Assembly (NCBI RefSeq): GCF_042658845.1
Contig: NZ_JBHSRI010000007.1
Coordinates: 124,001 to 188,000, forward strand
Source of the DNA: Paenisporosarcina macmurdoensis
GTDB lineage: Bacteria; Bacillota; Bacilli; Bacillales_A; Planococcaceae
Length of the DNA stretch: 64,000 nucleotides
Direction: 5' to 3'
Part shown: positions 16,132-24,387 of the stretch, piece by piece
Numbering within the stretch: the first letter of the stretch is position 1
How the letters are laid out: each line of letters opens with the position of its first letter
The notes under the pieces: model-generated
Databases searched by the model: none
What the model was told of the DNA's origin: nothing
Seen by the model: only the letters and a program-made list of their open reading frames with translations
Position numbers and translations under genes: made by a program

Positions 16132-16182
16132 TTGACAATTCTCATAAGCCATTTATAATTGAGATTGAGAATCGTTTTCAAT
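16132..16182 (+). promoter_or_regulatory. iron-transporter promoter with Fur-like box
   Basis: TTGACA (16132-16137), 16 bp, TATAAT (16154-16159) is a strong sigma-A promoter. Right after it, ATTGAGAATCGTTTTCAAT (16164-16182) is a 19-bp imperfect palindrome that fits the Fur box pattern (TGAGAAT-C-GTTTTCA). Bound repressor would cover the transcription start. Iron control is inferred from this match and from the gene type. Confidence 0.8.
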
Positions 16183-16217
16183 AGCGATTTACTACATAAC
16201 AAAGGGAGAGACATCCA

Positions 16218-17285
16218 GTGAAAAAAGCCTTATACCTAATAATAGCTTTAGCTCTACTTGTATTATCTGCATGTGGAAACGATACAACTACTAAATCCAC
16301 GTCGAAGAAAGAGACAACTGAAACAAACGAAAGTAAAGAAGTAAACCTATATACAGCACGTCATTATGATGTTGATGATGAACTTTATGCTAAATTCGAA
16401 GAAGAAACTGGTATTAAAGTAAACGTCATCAAAGGTGAAGCAGATGAATTGCTTGAGCGTATTAAACGTGAAGGCGATGCAACTAAAGCGGATCTATTCC
16501 TAACAGCGGATGCAGGACGATTATTCCGTGCTAAAGATGAAGGTATATTACAAGCAGTATCAAGTGATAAATTAACAGAGCAAATTCCGGCTAACTTCCA
16601 AGATGAAGACCAAATGTGGTACGGCTTAACGAAGCGTGCTCGTGTCATTATCTACAATAAAGAAACAGTAAAACCTGAAGAGTTATCAACGTATGAAGCA
16701 CTAACAGAAGATCAGTGGAAGGGTCGCGTCTTGATTCGTGGGTCTGAAAACGTGTATAATCAATCTTTGTTAGCATCTTTTATTGAAATTAACGGAGAAG
16801 ACAAAGCTAAAGAGTGGGCTGCAGGACTTGTAGCAAACTTTGCACGTGATCCTGAAGGTGGCGACAGAGACCAAGCAAAAGCAATCGCAGCTGGTGTTGG
16901 TGACGTTGCAATCATGAATACGTATTACTTCGGTCAAATGTTAAATTCTGAAGATGCAGAAGAAGTTAAAGTGGCAGAAGGCTTAGGCATTTACTTCCCG
17001 AACCAAGACACAACAGGCACACATGTTAACGTAAGTGGCGCTGGTGTTGTAAAAACATCTAAAAACAAAGACAATGCAGTTAAACTTCTTGAGTTCTTAT
17101 CAGCTCCTGAAGCTCAAGGTACATTTGCAGAAGCTAACTATGAATACCCAGTAAATGAATCAGTTGAAGAAACTGAATTACTTAAATCATGGGGCGAATT
17201 TAAAGAACAAGATATTTCACTATCAGTTCTTGGTGATAACAATGCAAAATCAATTTTAATCTTTAATGAAGTTGGTTGGAAATAA
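16218..17285 (+). CDS. iron ABC transporter substrate-binding lipoprotein (Fbp/Fut type)
   Basis: 355 residues. The signal peptide ends in the lipobox 'LSAC' (Cys at about 19), so it is a lipoprotein anchored outside the membrane. The mature part is a periplasmic-binding-protein type 2 fold of the ferric-binding family: 'VNLYTARHYDVDDELYAKFEEETGIKVNVIKG' at the start and 'IMNTYYFGQML' with the tandem Tyr pair that binds ferric iron in this family. A Fur-like box lies on its promoter. A hairpin after the gene probably raises its expression over the permease. Iron as cargo is likely; another metal or anion is less likely. Confidence 0.88.
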   Translation: MKKALYLIIALALLVLSACGNDTTTKSTSKKETTETNESKEVNLYTARHYDVDDELYAKFEEETGIKVNVIKGEADELLERIKREGDATKADLFLTADAGRLFRAKDEGILQAVSSDKLTEQIPANFQDEDQMWYGLTKRARVIIYNKETVKPEELSTYEALTEDQWKGRVLIRGSENVYNQSLLASFIEINGEDKAKEWAAGLVANFARDPEGGDRDQAKAIAAGVGDVAIMNTYYFGQMLNSEDAEEVKVAEGLGIYFPNQDTTGTHVNVSGAGVVKTSKNKDNAVKLLEFLSAPEAQGTFAEANYEYPVNESVEETELLKSWGEFKEQDISLSVLGDNNAKSILIFNEVGWK

Positions 17286-17298
17286 TTAAATGAACTAG

Positions 17299-17326
17299 CC
17301 CTTGTTACGAATTTCCGTAACAGGGG
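17299..17326 (+). terminator. intercistronic hairpin between binding protein and permease genes
   Basis: TGTTACG and CGTAACA (7 bp) are extended by CCCT/GGGG around the loop AATTTC. There is no proper T-run, so it likely acts as a partial terminator or mRNA stabiliser that lets the binding protein outnumber the permease. Confidence 0.6.
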
Positions 17327-17357
17327 ATTTCTTGGGATTAGAAGAGGTGTTTGGGAC

Positions 17358-18989
17358 GTGCAAAGAAGACTAACAAATGTAAATGTGTGGACGGTATCAG
17401 CAGCAATCATTATGATTCTATTATTTTTGCCGAACATAACGATCGTAATGGGTATTTTTTCACCATCCAATGAAAACTGGGCACATATGAAAGAATTCGT
17501 CCTAGGGTCTTTTATTCGAACGTCTCTTATTCTCATTAGTGCAACAGCTGTATTAACGATTTCTATTGGTTTAAGCTTGGCGTGGCTTATTGCGCAGTAT
17601 CAATTTCCTTTACGTAAATTTTTGAAATGGGCTTTGATTTTGCCACTATCCATCCCACCGTTCATTGGAGCTTATACGTATCACGGAATAGTTAATTACA
17701 CGGGTGTTATACAAACGACACTTCGAGATCGATTTGGTATGGAACTGAATCCAGCCTTTTTTGATATTATGAATTTACCTGGTGCAATATTTATTTATAC
17801 GATGTTCTTATATCCATATGTTTATACGATTACACGTATTTTCTTATCGCAACAATCAGCCTCACTCATTGAAAGTGCTCGCATGTTGGGGAAGGGACCT
17901 TGGCGTACATTTTTCCAAGTCGTTATTCCAATTTCTAGAGTTTCCATTATTGGTGGTGCAAGTTTAGTTGTGCTGGAAGTACTAAATGATTATGGTGTCG
18001 TGAAATATTTCGGCATTCAAACATTTACTACCGCGATTTTTCAAACCTGGTTTGGATTAGGTGATATTGAATCATCAATTAAACTTGCAGCATCCCTAAT
18101 GGGGTTTGTTATCTTTATCTTGGTGATTGAAAAAGTTTTACGTGGAAGACGTCAATACAGCTATTCCACAACAAAAGTGCGACCTTTGCCTCTTATTCAT
18201 TTAAAAGGATGGAAAGCAGGACTCGCAACTACTTATGGATTAGTAATCTTGAGCTTAGGTTTCTTTATTCCAATTGCTCAACTGGTCGATTGGATGATTT
18301 TAACGTATGGTACAATCCCGATGGGTGAATTCTTAATCTATGTAAAAAATTCAGTTTTAGTCGCTGGAATAAGTGCAACAGCCATTATGGTTTTTGCATT
18401 AATCGTTGGTAACTTTAGTCGCTTAGTACATGGCAGAGTGGCGAAATTATTGCCCAAGCTGTCCATTCTCGGATATTCTATACCAGGAGCGGTTATAGCT
18501 GTGGCAGTTGTCACTGCATTCATCGCATTGGATCGTTTTTTAGTACCTGTTTATCAAATGGTTGGCATTTCGACAACATTGGTATTAAGTGTAAGTTTAA
18601 TTATGTTAATTTCCGCATACATTATTAGATTCTTTGCGATTGGTTATAATTCCATTGAATCTGGATACGATAAAATAGGAACTGACTTCCGTGACGCTTC
18701 GAGACTTTTAGGTGTTGGAGTGACAAAAACATTCTTCAAAGTTGATGTTCCTATGCTGAAAGGTGCCATTATAAGCGGATTTATTTTAGTGTTTATTGAT
18801 ATCTTAAAAGAAATTCCATTAACATTAATTTTACGTCCATTTAATTTCGATACGCTTTCAACTAAAGCATTTCAATATGCAAGTGATGAAAAAATTATGG
18901 AAGCTTCACAAGCTTCGTTATTAATTGTCGGTATTAGTGCCCTTGCCATTGTTATTTTCTATAAGTTTCTTGAAAAGGAGCCGGATTAA
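17358..18989 (+). CDS. iron ABC transporter permease (fused double domain, FbpB type)
   Basis: 543 residues with about 12 membrane helices, formed by two similar halves. Each half has an EAA loop that docks the ATPase: 'ESARMLGKGPWRTFFQVVIPIS' shortened here to ESARMLG...VVIP (about residues 173-193), and DASRLLG...VDVP (about 448-467). This duplicated layout is typical of the ferric-iron FbpB/AfuB/FutB permeases. The start is GTG at 17358 with AGAGGTG about 9 nt upstream. The ATPase gene begins one base after the stop codon. It belongs to the Fur-box-controlled operon with the lipoprotein upstream. Confidence 0.88.
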   Translation: MQRRLTNVNVWTVSAAIIMILLFLPNITIVMGIFSPSNENWAHMKEFVLGSFIRTSLILISATAVLTISIGLSLAWLIAQYQFPLRKFLKWALILPLSIPPFIGAYTYHGIVNYTGVIQTTLRDRFGMELNPAFFDIMNLPGAIFIYTMFLYPYVYTITRIFLSQQSASLIESARMLGKGPWRTFFQVVIPISRVSIIGGASLVVLEVLNDYGVVKYFGIQTFTTAIFQTWFGLGDIESSIKLAASLMGFVIFILVIEKVLRGRRQYSYSTTKVRPLPLIHLKGWKAGLATTYGLVILSLGFFIPIAQLVDWMILTYGTIPMGEFLIYVKNSVLVAGISATAIMVFALIVGNFSRLVHGRVAKLLPKLSILGYSIPGAVIAVAVVTAFIALDRFLVPVYQMVGISTTLVLSVSLIMLISAYIIRFFAIGYNSIESGYDKIGTDFRDASRLLGVGVTKTFFKVDVPMLKGAIISGFILVFIDILKEIPLTLILRPFNFDTLSTKAFQYASDEKIMEASQASLLIVGISALAIVIFYKFLEKEPD

Positions 18990-18990
18990 C

Positions 18991-19728
18991 ATGTTTATAT
19001 CCATAAAAAATGTTTGTTTTTCATATCCAAATACAAATAGTGCAGCACTTAACCAATTTTCAATGAATATTGAAAAAGGGGAAGTGATTTCAATATTAGG
19101 TAGAAGTGGTAGCGGAAAAAGCACAATTTTACGCCTACTTGCTGGACTTGAAAAACCAACTCAAGGTTCCTTAACGATACAAAATGAAGTGATATTTGAT
19201 GATAAAAAATTTTTGCAACCAGAAAAACGAGGAATTGGTATGGTATTTCAAGACTATGCATTATTCCCGCACATGACTGTTGGTGAAAATATATTGTTTG
19301 GTTTATTTCAATTGAAAAAATCCGATAAGAAGAAAAGACTTCAAGAAGTTTTGGATTTAGTCGAACTTCAAGATTATGAAAAACGCTATCCACATCAGCT
19401 AAGTGGAGGTCAACAACAACGTGTTGCTATCGCACGAGCAATTGCGCCGAATCCGCATTTAATTTTGCTTGATGAACCATTCAGTAATTTGGATGCTGAA
19501 CTGCAAGTGAAAATACGCAAAGATTTGCGTGAAATCTTGAAAAAAGCAAACATTACATCAATATTCGTTACTCATGATGAAAATGATGCCCATGCTTTGG
19601 CTGATCGCATTGTTAAATTGAAGGATGGATGCATCGACTTAATCGGGCGTCCTTGTGACTTGATTGGTACTCATCCACTTCAACAGATAACGCCTATTTT
19701 AGAAGAACGTGAATTATTGTCTGTTTAA
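18991..19728 (+). CDS. iron ABC transporter ATP-binding protein (FbpC type)
   Basis: 245 residues. Walker A is 'LGRSGSGKST', the Q-loop 'GMVFQDYALFPHMTV', the ABC signature 'LSGGQQQRVAIARA', Walker B 'LILLDEPFSNLDA' and the switch His is in 'IFVTHDENDA'. I chose ATG 18991 because AAAAGGAG lies about 10 nt upstream and it follows the permease stop by one base; an in-frame ATG at 18925 lies inside the permease gene. At 245 residues it lacks the long C-terminal regulatory domain that many FbpC/MalK-like ATPases carry. It powers the iron importer at the inner face of the membrane. Confidence 0.9.
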   Translation: MFISIKNVCFSYPNTNSAALNQFSMNIEKGEVISILGRSGSGKSTILRLLAGLEKPTQGSLTIQNEVIFDDKKFLQPEKRGIGMVFQDYALFPHMTVGENILFGLFQLKKSDKKKRLQEVLDLVELQDYEKRYPHQLSGGQQQRVAIARAIAPNPHLILLDEPFSNLDAELQVKIRKDLREILKKANITSIFVTHDENDAHALADRIVKLKDGCIDLIGRPCDLIGTHPLQQITPILEERELLSV

Positions 19729-19742
19729 TTTCAAATTTTCTG

Positions 19743-19771
19743 TTGCATTTCATTTCATGCAAGAGTAGAAT
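19743..19771 (+). promoter_or_regulatory. thrS promoter
   Basis: TTGCAT (19743-19748), 17 bp, TAGAAT (19766-19771). It drives the T-box leader. Confidence 0.72.
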
Positions 19772-19778
19772 GTCAACA

Positions 19779-20041
19779 TACGAATAATGAAATGCCAAGA
19801 AGAGGATAACAATTGTCTGTACGACTTTCTAGAGAGAGAAGCCATGGCTGGAAGCTTCTTAAGTACGATAGTCTTTTTACCACCTCGGAGCAGCAACAGT
19901 GAACGTCTAAAGTAACTGTTGACGGTAACGGCCCGTTAGCCGGCTCAAAGCTTCATCTTTTTAGTCTTGGACTGAAGAGAAGGAAGAAGGGTGGAACCAC
20001 GAACTCAAACCTCGTCCCTTTCATAGGACGGGGTTTTTTTG
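19779..20041 (+). ncRNA. T-box leader of thrS
   Basis: The T-box core GGGTGGAACCACG is at 19989-20001. Stem I elements 'AGAGAGAGAA' lie near 19831, and a terminator (CCTCGTCC / GGACGGGG, T-run) ends near 20040. The likely specifier is ACC (Thr) at 19879-19881, followed by A. Uncharged tRNA-Thr binding to specifier and T-box should favour the antiterminator and switch thrS on. The specifier call is tentative. Confidence 0.9.
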
Positions 20042-20119
20042 CGTTCAATTTTTTAAAAATGGTGAAAATGAGGGTTCAAAATAACTTTTTGAACTACATC
20101 TAAAAAGGGAGTGTTCAAC

Positions 20120-22042
20120 ATGTCAGAGACAATTCAACTGAAATTTCCAGATGGTGCGATAAAGGAGTTTCCAAAAGGTACAACAACTGAAGATGTGGCA
20201 GCATCAATCAGCCCAGGACTTCGTAAAAAAGCATTGGCTGGTAAATTAGATAACCAACTTGTCGACTTAAAAGCTCCACTTGAACAAGATGGAGAAATTG
20301 CCATTGTTATGCCTGGAACAGACGAAGCATTAGAAGTGTTACGTCATAGTACTGCACATGTATTAGCTCAAGCGGTTAAGCGCTTATTTAAAGATGTTAG
20401 ATTAGGAGTAGGTCCCGTTATTGAAAATGGTTTCTACTATGACATCGATTCACCGCAAGCAATTACTAAAGAAGATTTACTAGTCATTGAAAAAGAAATG
20501 AAAAAAATCATTAATGAAAACATTGAAATCGTTCGTCATAATGTGTCTCGTACTGAAGCTTTTGATAAGTTCAAAGAAGATGAATATAAAATTGAGTTAT
20601 TGGAAGCTATTGCTGAAGATGATCAAGTTTCTATTTATGAACAAGGTGACTTCTTCGACTTATGTCGTGGGGTACACGTGCCTTCAACAGGTAAGATTAA
20701 AGAATTTAAGTTGTTGAGTATTGCGGGTGCTTACTGGCGTGGGAACAGCGACAATAAAATGTTGCAACGTATTTACGGGACTGCATTCTTCACTAAAGAA
20801 GAGCTTGCAGCACATTTACAAATGCTTGAAGAAGCAAAAGAACGTGACCACCGTAAAATCGGTAAGGAACTTAATTTATTCATGAACTCACAAAAAGTAG
20901 GTCAAGGTTTGCCGATGTGGTTACCAAAAGGCGCAACAATTCGTCGTATCATCGAACGCTATATTGTGGATAAAGAAATAAAGCTTGGATATGACCATGT
21001 ATATACTCCAGTTATGGGGAGTGTTGAATTGTACAAAACAAGTGGCCACTGGGATCACTATCAAGACGATATGTTCCCGGTCATGAGTATGGATAATGAA
21101 GATTTGGTTTTACGACCAATGAACTGCCCGCATCATATGATGATCTTTAAAAATGGCATTCATTCATACCGTAACTTACCTATTCGTATTGCCGAGCTTG
21201 GTACAATGCACCGTTATGAAATGTCCGGGGCATTATCGGGACTTCAAAGAGTACGTGGGATGACATTGAATGATGCACATATTTTCGTTCGTCCAGATCA
21301 AATTAAAGATGAGCTTAAACGTGTAGTTCAATTAGTTATTGATGTATATAAAGACTTTAACATTGAAGATTATTCATACCGTTTGTCATATCGCGATCCA
21401 GATGATAAAGAAAAGTACTTTGATGATGACGATATGTGGAATAAAGCTCAAAGTATGCTGAAAGATGCAATGGATGAGCTTGGATTGGATTACTACGAGG
21501 CAGATGGCGAAGCGGCGTTCTATGGTCCTAAATTGGATGTCATGGTGAAAACAGCCATTGGTAAAGAAGAAACGTTATCTACGGTCCAACTAGACTTCTT
21601 GTTACCGGAGCGGTTTGATCTTTCCTACATCGGTGAAGATGGCAAACAACATCGTCCGGTCGTCATCCACCGTGGAGTCGTATCAACTATGGAACGTTTT
21701 GTTGCCTTCTTAATTGAAGAATACAAAGGAGCTTTCCCAACATGGTTAGCACCTGTTCAAGTACAAGTAATTCCGGTTTCAAACGAAGTACATTTTGATT
21801 ATGCAAAAGGCATCATAGAAAAACTACAAGCTGCAGGCTTACGTATCGATATGGATGACCGCGAAGAGAAACTTGGGTATAAAATTCGAGAAGCACAGAT
21901 GCAAAAAATTCCGTATATGCTTGTACTTGGCGACAAAGAAATGGAAAGTGGTTTTGTAAACGTGCGTAAATACGGGGAACAGAATTCTGAAAGTATTTCA
22001 TTTGACGAGTTCCTATCACGCATTCAACAAGAAATTAACTAA
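20120..22042 (+). CDS. thrS: threonyl-tRNA synthetase
   Basis: 640 residues, near the B. subtilis length. Order of domains: TGS (about 1-62), the second N-terminal editing-like domain (about 63-225, 'RHSTAHVLAQAVKRLF'), the class II catalytic core (about 240-535, with zinc-binding 'MNCPHHM' and motif 3 'GVVSTMERFVAFLIEE') and the anticodon-binding domain (about 540-640). It charges tRNA-Thr. I chose ATG 20120, 7 nt after AAAGGGAGTG, over a GTG nine bases upstream. Expression is set by the T-box leader ahead of it. Confidence 0.97.
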   Translation: MSETIQLKFPDGAIKEFPKGTTTEDVAASISPGLRKKALAGKLDNQLVDLKAPLEQDGEIAIVMPGTDEALEVLRHSTAHVLAQAVKRLFKDVRLGVGPVIENGFYYDIDSPQAITKEDLLVIEKEMKKIINENIEIVRHNVSRTEAFDKFKEDEYKIELLEAIAEDDQVSIYEQGDFFDLCRGVHVPSTGKIKEFKLLSIAGAYWRGNSDNKMLQRIYGTAFFTKEELAAHLQMLEEAKERDHRKIGKELNLFMNSQKVGQGLPMWLPKGATIRRIIERYIVDKEIKLGYDHVYTPVMGSVELYKTSGHWDHYQDDMFPVMSMDNEDLVLRPMNCPHHMMIFKNGIHSYRNLPIRIAELGTMHRYEMSGALSGLQRVRGMTLNDAHIFVRPDQIKDELKRVVQLVIDVYKDFNIEDYSYRLSYRDPDDKEKYFDDDDMWNKAQSMLKDAMDELGLDYYEADGEAAFYGPKLDVMVKTAIGKEETLSTVQLDFLLPERFDLSYIGEDGKQHRPVVIHRGVVSTMERFVAFLIEEYKGAFPTWLAPVQVQVIPVSNEVHFDYAKGIIEKLQAAGLRIDMDDREEKLGYKIREAQMQKIPYMLVLGDKEMESGFVNVRKYGEQNSESISFDEFLSRIQQEIN

Positions 22043-22048
22043 TTGCGG

Positions 22049-22077
22049 TTGACAGTTTAAGATAGACATGATAAAGT
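22049..22077 (+). promoter_or_regulatory. infC operon promoter
   Basis: TTGACA (22049-22054), 17 bp, TAAAGT (22072-22077). A second, weaker -10 TATAAG is at 22108-22113. Confidence 0.65.
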
Positions 22078-22115
22078 TATTAAGGTTAATGAATACAAAG
22101 TTTGTGGTATAAGTA

Positions 22116-22253
22116 GAGGCTGCCCGCTTCTCACCTGATTGACGCTAGAAGTAGTTGACAGGTCGACACACGATTAAACGTAACGTACTGTAATGTACTT
22201 GCATATATCGGCGGGCGGACATTTACTTATGTAAATGCCCGCTCGTTTTTTTA
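22116..22253 (+). ncRNA. L20-type autoregulatory leader of infC-rpmI-rplT
   Basis: The leader has long-range pairing between GCCCGC near 22122 and GCGGGC near 22211. A terminator hairpin follows (GCGGGC-GACATTTAC / GTAAATG-CCCGC, about 22211-22242) with a run of T's to 22252. In Bacillales this position holds the L20 leader, where excess ribosomal protein L20 causes early termination. Assignment rests on position and architecture. Confidence 0.82.
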
Positions 22254-22346
22254 TTGGTCGGAACGGCGTAACTGATTTATTGGAAGTCTTCAATAAACAA
22301 TATGCCCAAACCATGTATTCGCGACACTATCTGGAGGTGGATTACT

Positions 22347-22865
22347 ATTAGCAAAGACATGTATGTAAACGATGGTATTCGCGCACGTGAACTTCGAATT
22401 ATCGACCAAAATGGTGAACAATTAGGAGTTAAAACACGTTTCGAAGCGCTTGAAATTGCCGCTAACGTTAATTTGGATCTTGTCCTTGTGGCCCCTCAAG
22501 CCAAGCCACCAGTCGCTCGTATCATGGACTATGGTAAATTCAAGTTTGAGAATCAAAAGAAAGATCGTGAAACTCGTAAAAATCAAAAGATTATCGTATT
22601 GAAAGAGGTTCGTTTGAGCCCTACAATCGATGAGCATGATTTCCAAACGAAACTTCGTAATGCGATCAAATTCCTTGAAAAAGGTGACAAAGTCAAAGCT
22701 TCTATCCGTTTTAAAGGTCGTGCTATTACGCACAAAGAAATCGGCCAACGCGTTTTAGATCGCTTTGCAGAGGCTTGTACTGAGGTAGCCACGGTTGAAC
22801 AAAAACCGAAGATGGAAGGCCGCAGCATGTTCTTGATTCTTCAACCGAAGAACGAGAAAAAGTAA
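22347..22865 (+). CDS. infC: translation initiation factor IF-3
   Basis: 172 residues when read from ATT at 22347. The ribosome site GGAGGTGG (22333-22340) lies 6 nt before this ATT, and homologues begin (M)ISKD-, as here. An upstream in-frame ATG at 22302 has no ribosome site. Rare AUU starts are a known feature of infC that lets IF-3 limit its own synthesis. The N-domain ('NDGIRARELRIIDQNGEQLG') and C-domain ('VRLSPTIDEHDFQTKLRNA') are complete. IF-3 binds the 30S subunit and checks the start codon and tRNA. Confidence 0.95.
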   Translation: MSKDMYVNDGIRARELRIIDQNGEQLGVKTRFEALEIAANVNLDLVLVAPQAKPPVARIMDYGKFKFENQKKDRETRKNQKIIVLKEVRLSPTIDEHDFQTKLRNAIKFLEKGDKVKASIRFKGRAITHKEIGQRVLDRFAEACTEVATVEQKPKMEGRSMFLILQPKNEKK

Positions 22866-22894
22866 TATTGACGACAGTTTAGGAGGAATTCGAC

Positions 22895-23095
22895 ATGCCA
22901 AAAATGAAAACTCACCGCGGAGCAGCGAAGCGTTTCAAAAAGACTGGCTCTGGAAAAATAAGACGTGCAAGTGCATATCGCAGTCATTTATTCGCAAACA
23001 AGTCAACTAAAGCTAAGCGTAAGCTACGTAAAGGCGGATTTGTTTCAAAAGGTGACTACAAACGTATCAAGTCTCTAATCGCTTACATGAAATAA
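22895..23095 (+). CDS. rpmI: ribosomal protein L35 (bL35)
   Basis: 66 residues, very basic, with the family start 'MPKMKTHRGAAKRFKKTGSGKIRR' shown here only in part as MPKMKTHRGAAKRFK. Component of the 50S subunit. AGGAGGA lies 8 nt before the ATG. It is the second gene of infC-rpmI-rplT and falls under the L20 leader. Confidence 0.97.
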   Translation: MPKMKTHRGAAKRFKKTGSGKIRRASAYRSHLFANKSTKAKRKLRKGGFVSKGDYKRIKSLIAYMK

Positions 23096-23140
23096 TACGT
23101 AACATTAAATTGTACGAAATAATAGCAGGAGGTAATTATT

Positions 23141-23500
23141 ATGCCACGCGTAAAAAGCACACCAGTCACAAAAAGACGTCGTAATAAAGTCTTAAAATTA
23201 GCAAAAGGTTATTATGGCGCTAAGAAATTATTATATAAAGTAGCAAACCAAGCAGTTATGAAATCAGGTATGTATGCATACCGTGACCGTCGTAACAAAA
23301 AACGTAACTTCCGTAGACTTTGGATTACTCGTATCAACGCGGCAGCACGTTTGAATGGTCTTTCTTACAGCCGTTTAATGCACGGATTGAAATTAGCTAA
23401 TATCGAAGTTAACCGTAAAATGTTAGCTGAATTAGCTGTTACAGATCCAGCTTCATTCACTCAATTAGCAGATGCTGCTAAAAAGTCAATGAACAACTAA
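23141..23500 (+). CDS. rplT: ribosomal protein L20 (bL20)
   Basis: 119 residues, normal length. The start 'MPRVKSTPVTKRRRNKVLK' and the 'RDRRNKKRNFRRLWI' segment are typical. L20 binds 23S rRNA early in 50S assembly and, in this group, represses its own operon by binding the leader upstream of infC. AGGAGGT lies 7 nt before the ATG. A strong terminator follows at 23513. Confidence 0.97.
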   Translation: MPRVKSTPVTKRRRNKVLKLAKGYYGAKKLLYKVANQAVMKSGMYAYRDRRNKKRNFRRLWITRINAAARLNGLSYSRLMHGLKLANIEVNRKMLAELAVTDPASFTQLADAAKKSMNN

Positions 23501-23512
23501 TTTCAAATACTT

Positions 23513-23546
23513 AAAGGCTGATGGATATTCCATCAGCCTTTTTTTA
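23513..23546 (+). terminator. terminator after rplT
   Basis: AAAGGCTGATGGA (23513-23525) and TCCATCAGCCTTT (23529-23541), 13 bp with loop TAT, then T's. Confidence 0.94.
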
Positions 23547-23642
23547 CACGCAGTCAAAAGTCCACACATAGACTTATAGTTTAAGAGTATTTGAAATGAC
23601 AATCTAGTCATGGACGACCCGTGTTTTCTTAGGAGGAATTTT

Positions 23643-23924
23643 ATGTTACATATTATTTTTATCGGATTTTTTGTGGTCATGTCAATCATAACTTTCTTTA
23701 CAATGGGTCATGACAAGTCTTCAGCGAAGGCAAATAAACGTAGAATACCTGAACGTACGTTATGGAACCTTGCAATTCTGGGTGGAGGCATAGGTGCTTA
23801 CCTTGGTATGATTACCTTTCGTCACAAAACAAAACATATGAACTTTCGTATCGGCTTTACCTTATTAGCCATTGCACATGTTGCGTTGCTAATATGGGCT
23901 ACGCCACTATTAGCAGATTTGTAA
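23643..23924 (+). CDS. DUF1294 family membrane protein (YsdA-like)
   Basis: 93 residues. ATG 23643 has AGGAGGA 5-6 nt upstream. Hydrophobic segments at about 2-20, 44-58 and 72-90 surround a basic loop ('KANKRRIPERTLWNLAILGGGIGAYLGM', of which 'RRIPERTLW' and 'GGGIGAYLGM' are the family hallmarks). DUF1294 proteins are small integral membrane proteins of unknown function. The place right after rplT matches ysdA of B. subtilis, and YsdB- and YsdC-like genes also follow here. Confidence 0.85.
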   Translation: MLHIIFIGFFVVMSIITFFTMGHDKSSAKANKRRIPERTLWNLAILGGGIGAYLGMITFRHKTKHMNFRIGFTLLAIAHVALLIWATPLLADL

Positions 23925-23927
23925 GAT

Positions 23928-23997
23928 AAAGTGTCTGGAATCTAGGAGGGAAGTGGATGAAACGCCCACTCTCTTTATAGAATCAGGCACTTTTTTT
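23928..23997 (+). terminator. branched terminator after the DUF1294 gene
   Basis: AAAGTGTCTG pairs imperfectly with CAGGCACTTT and closes an inner stem AGTGG/CCACT. A T-run follows. Confidence 0.7.
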
Positions 23998-24053
23998 CGG
24001 TTCGAACATGGGAATTGGAGAAATAAGTGCAGAGCGGTCATATAAATTCGGAA

Positions 24054-24325
24054 ACCGCCCATAGTCGACATGAATCCGCTTATAGACATGTGAAAACCGC
24101 CGATAGTCGACACGAATCCGCTTATAGACCATGGATAAGGTCGACAAAAGCTGGAGAACTAAGCGCTGAAGATATGAAGAAGGTCATTGAAATTAGATAA
24201 CCGCTGATAGTCGACACGAATCCGCTCATAGACATGTGATAACCGCCGATAGTCGACATGAAACCGCTTATAGATATGTGATAACCGCCGATAGTCGACA
24301 CAAATCGGCTTATAGACCAGACCAG
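24054..24325. repeat. 42-bp repeat array (five units in two blocks)
   Basis: Units start at 24054, 24096, 24200, 24242 and 24284, spaced exactly 42 bp inside each block. Each has the form ACCGCCGATAGTCGACA-N3-AWCCGCTTATAGACATGTGA. Each unit itself looks like two diverged ~21-bp halves sharing CCGC-N2-ATAG. A 62-bp spacer (24138-24199) parts the two blocks. The minus-strand frames through it encode a 14-residue periodic peptide but lack a ribosome site. Similar CCGC...ATAGAC repeats occur between genes of related genera as I recall. Confidence 0.85.
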
Positions 24326-24349
24326 CAAATCAATCCCAAAACAACAATA

Positions 24350-24382
24350 GAAAACCCCGGCACAATACTGTGTCGGGGTTCA
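24350..24382 (-). terminator. terminator of the YsdB-like gene
   Basis: AACCCCG-G-CACA (24353-24364) pairs with TGTG-T-CGGGGTT (24369-24380) around ATAC. Read on the minus strand it ends in TTTT right behind the gene. Confidence 0.85.
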
Positions 24383-24387
24383 ATATA

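Noticed and set aside
24054..24325. CRISPR array
   Set aside because: The repeats are contiguous with no regular unique spacers, and no cas genes are nearby.
23910..24328. Two minus-strand open frames with a 14-residue periodic peptide over the 42-bp repeats
   Set aside because: 42 is a multiple of 3, so the repeat keeps any frame open. No ribosome site and no plausible protein; treated as non-coding repeats.
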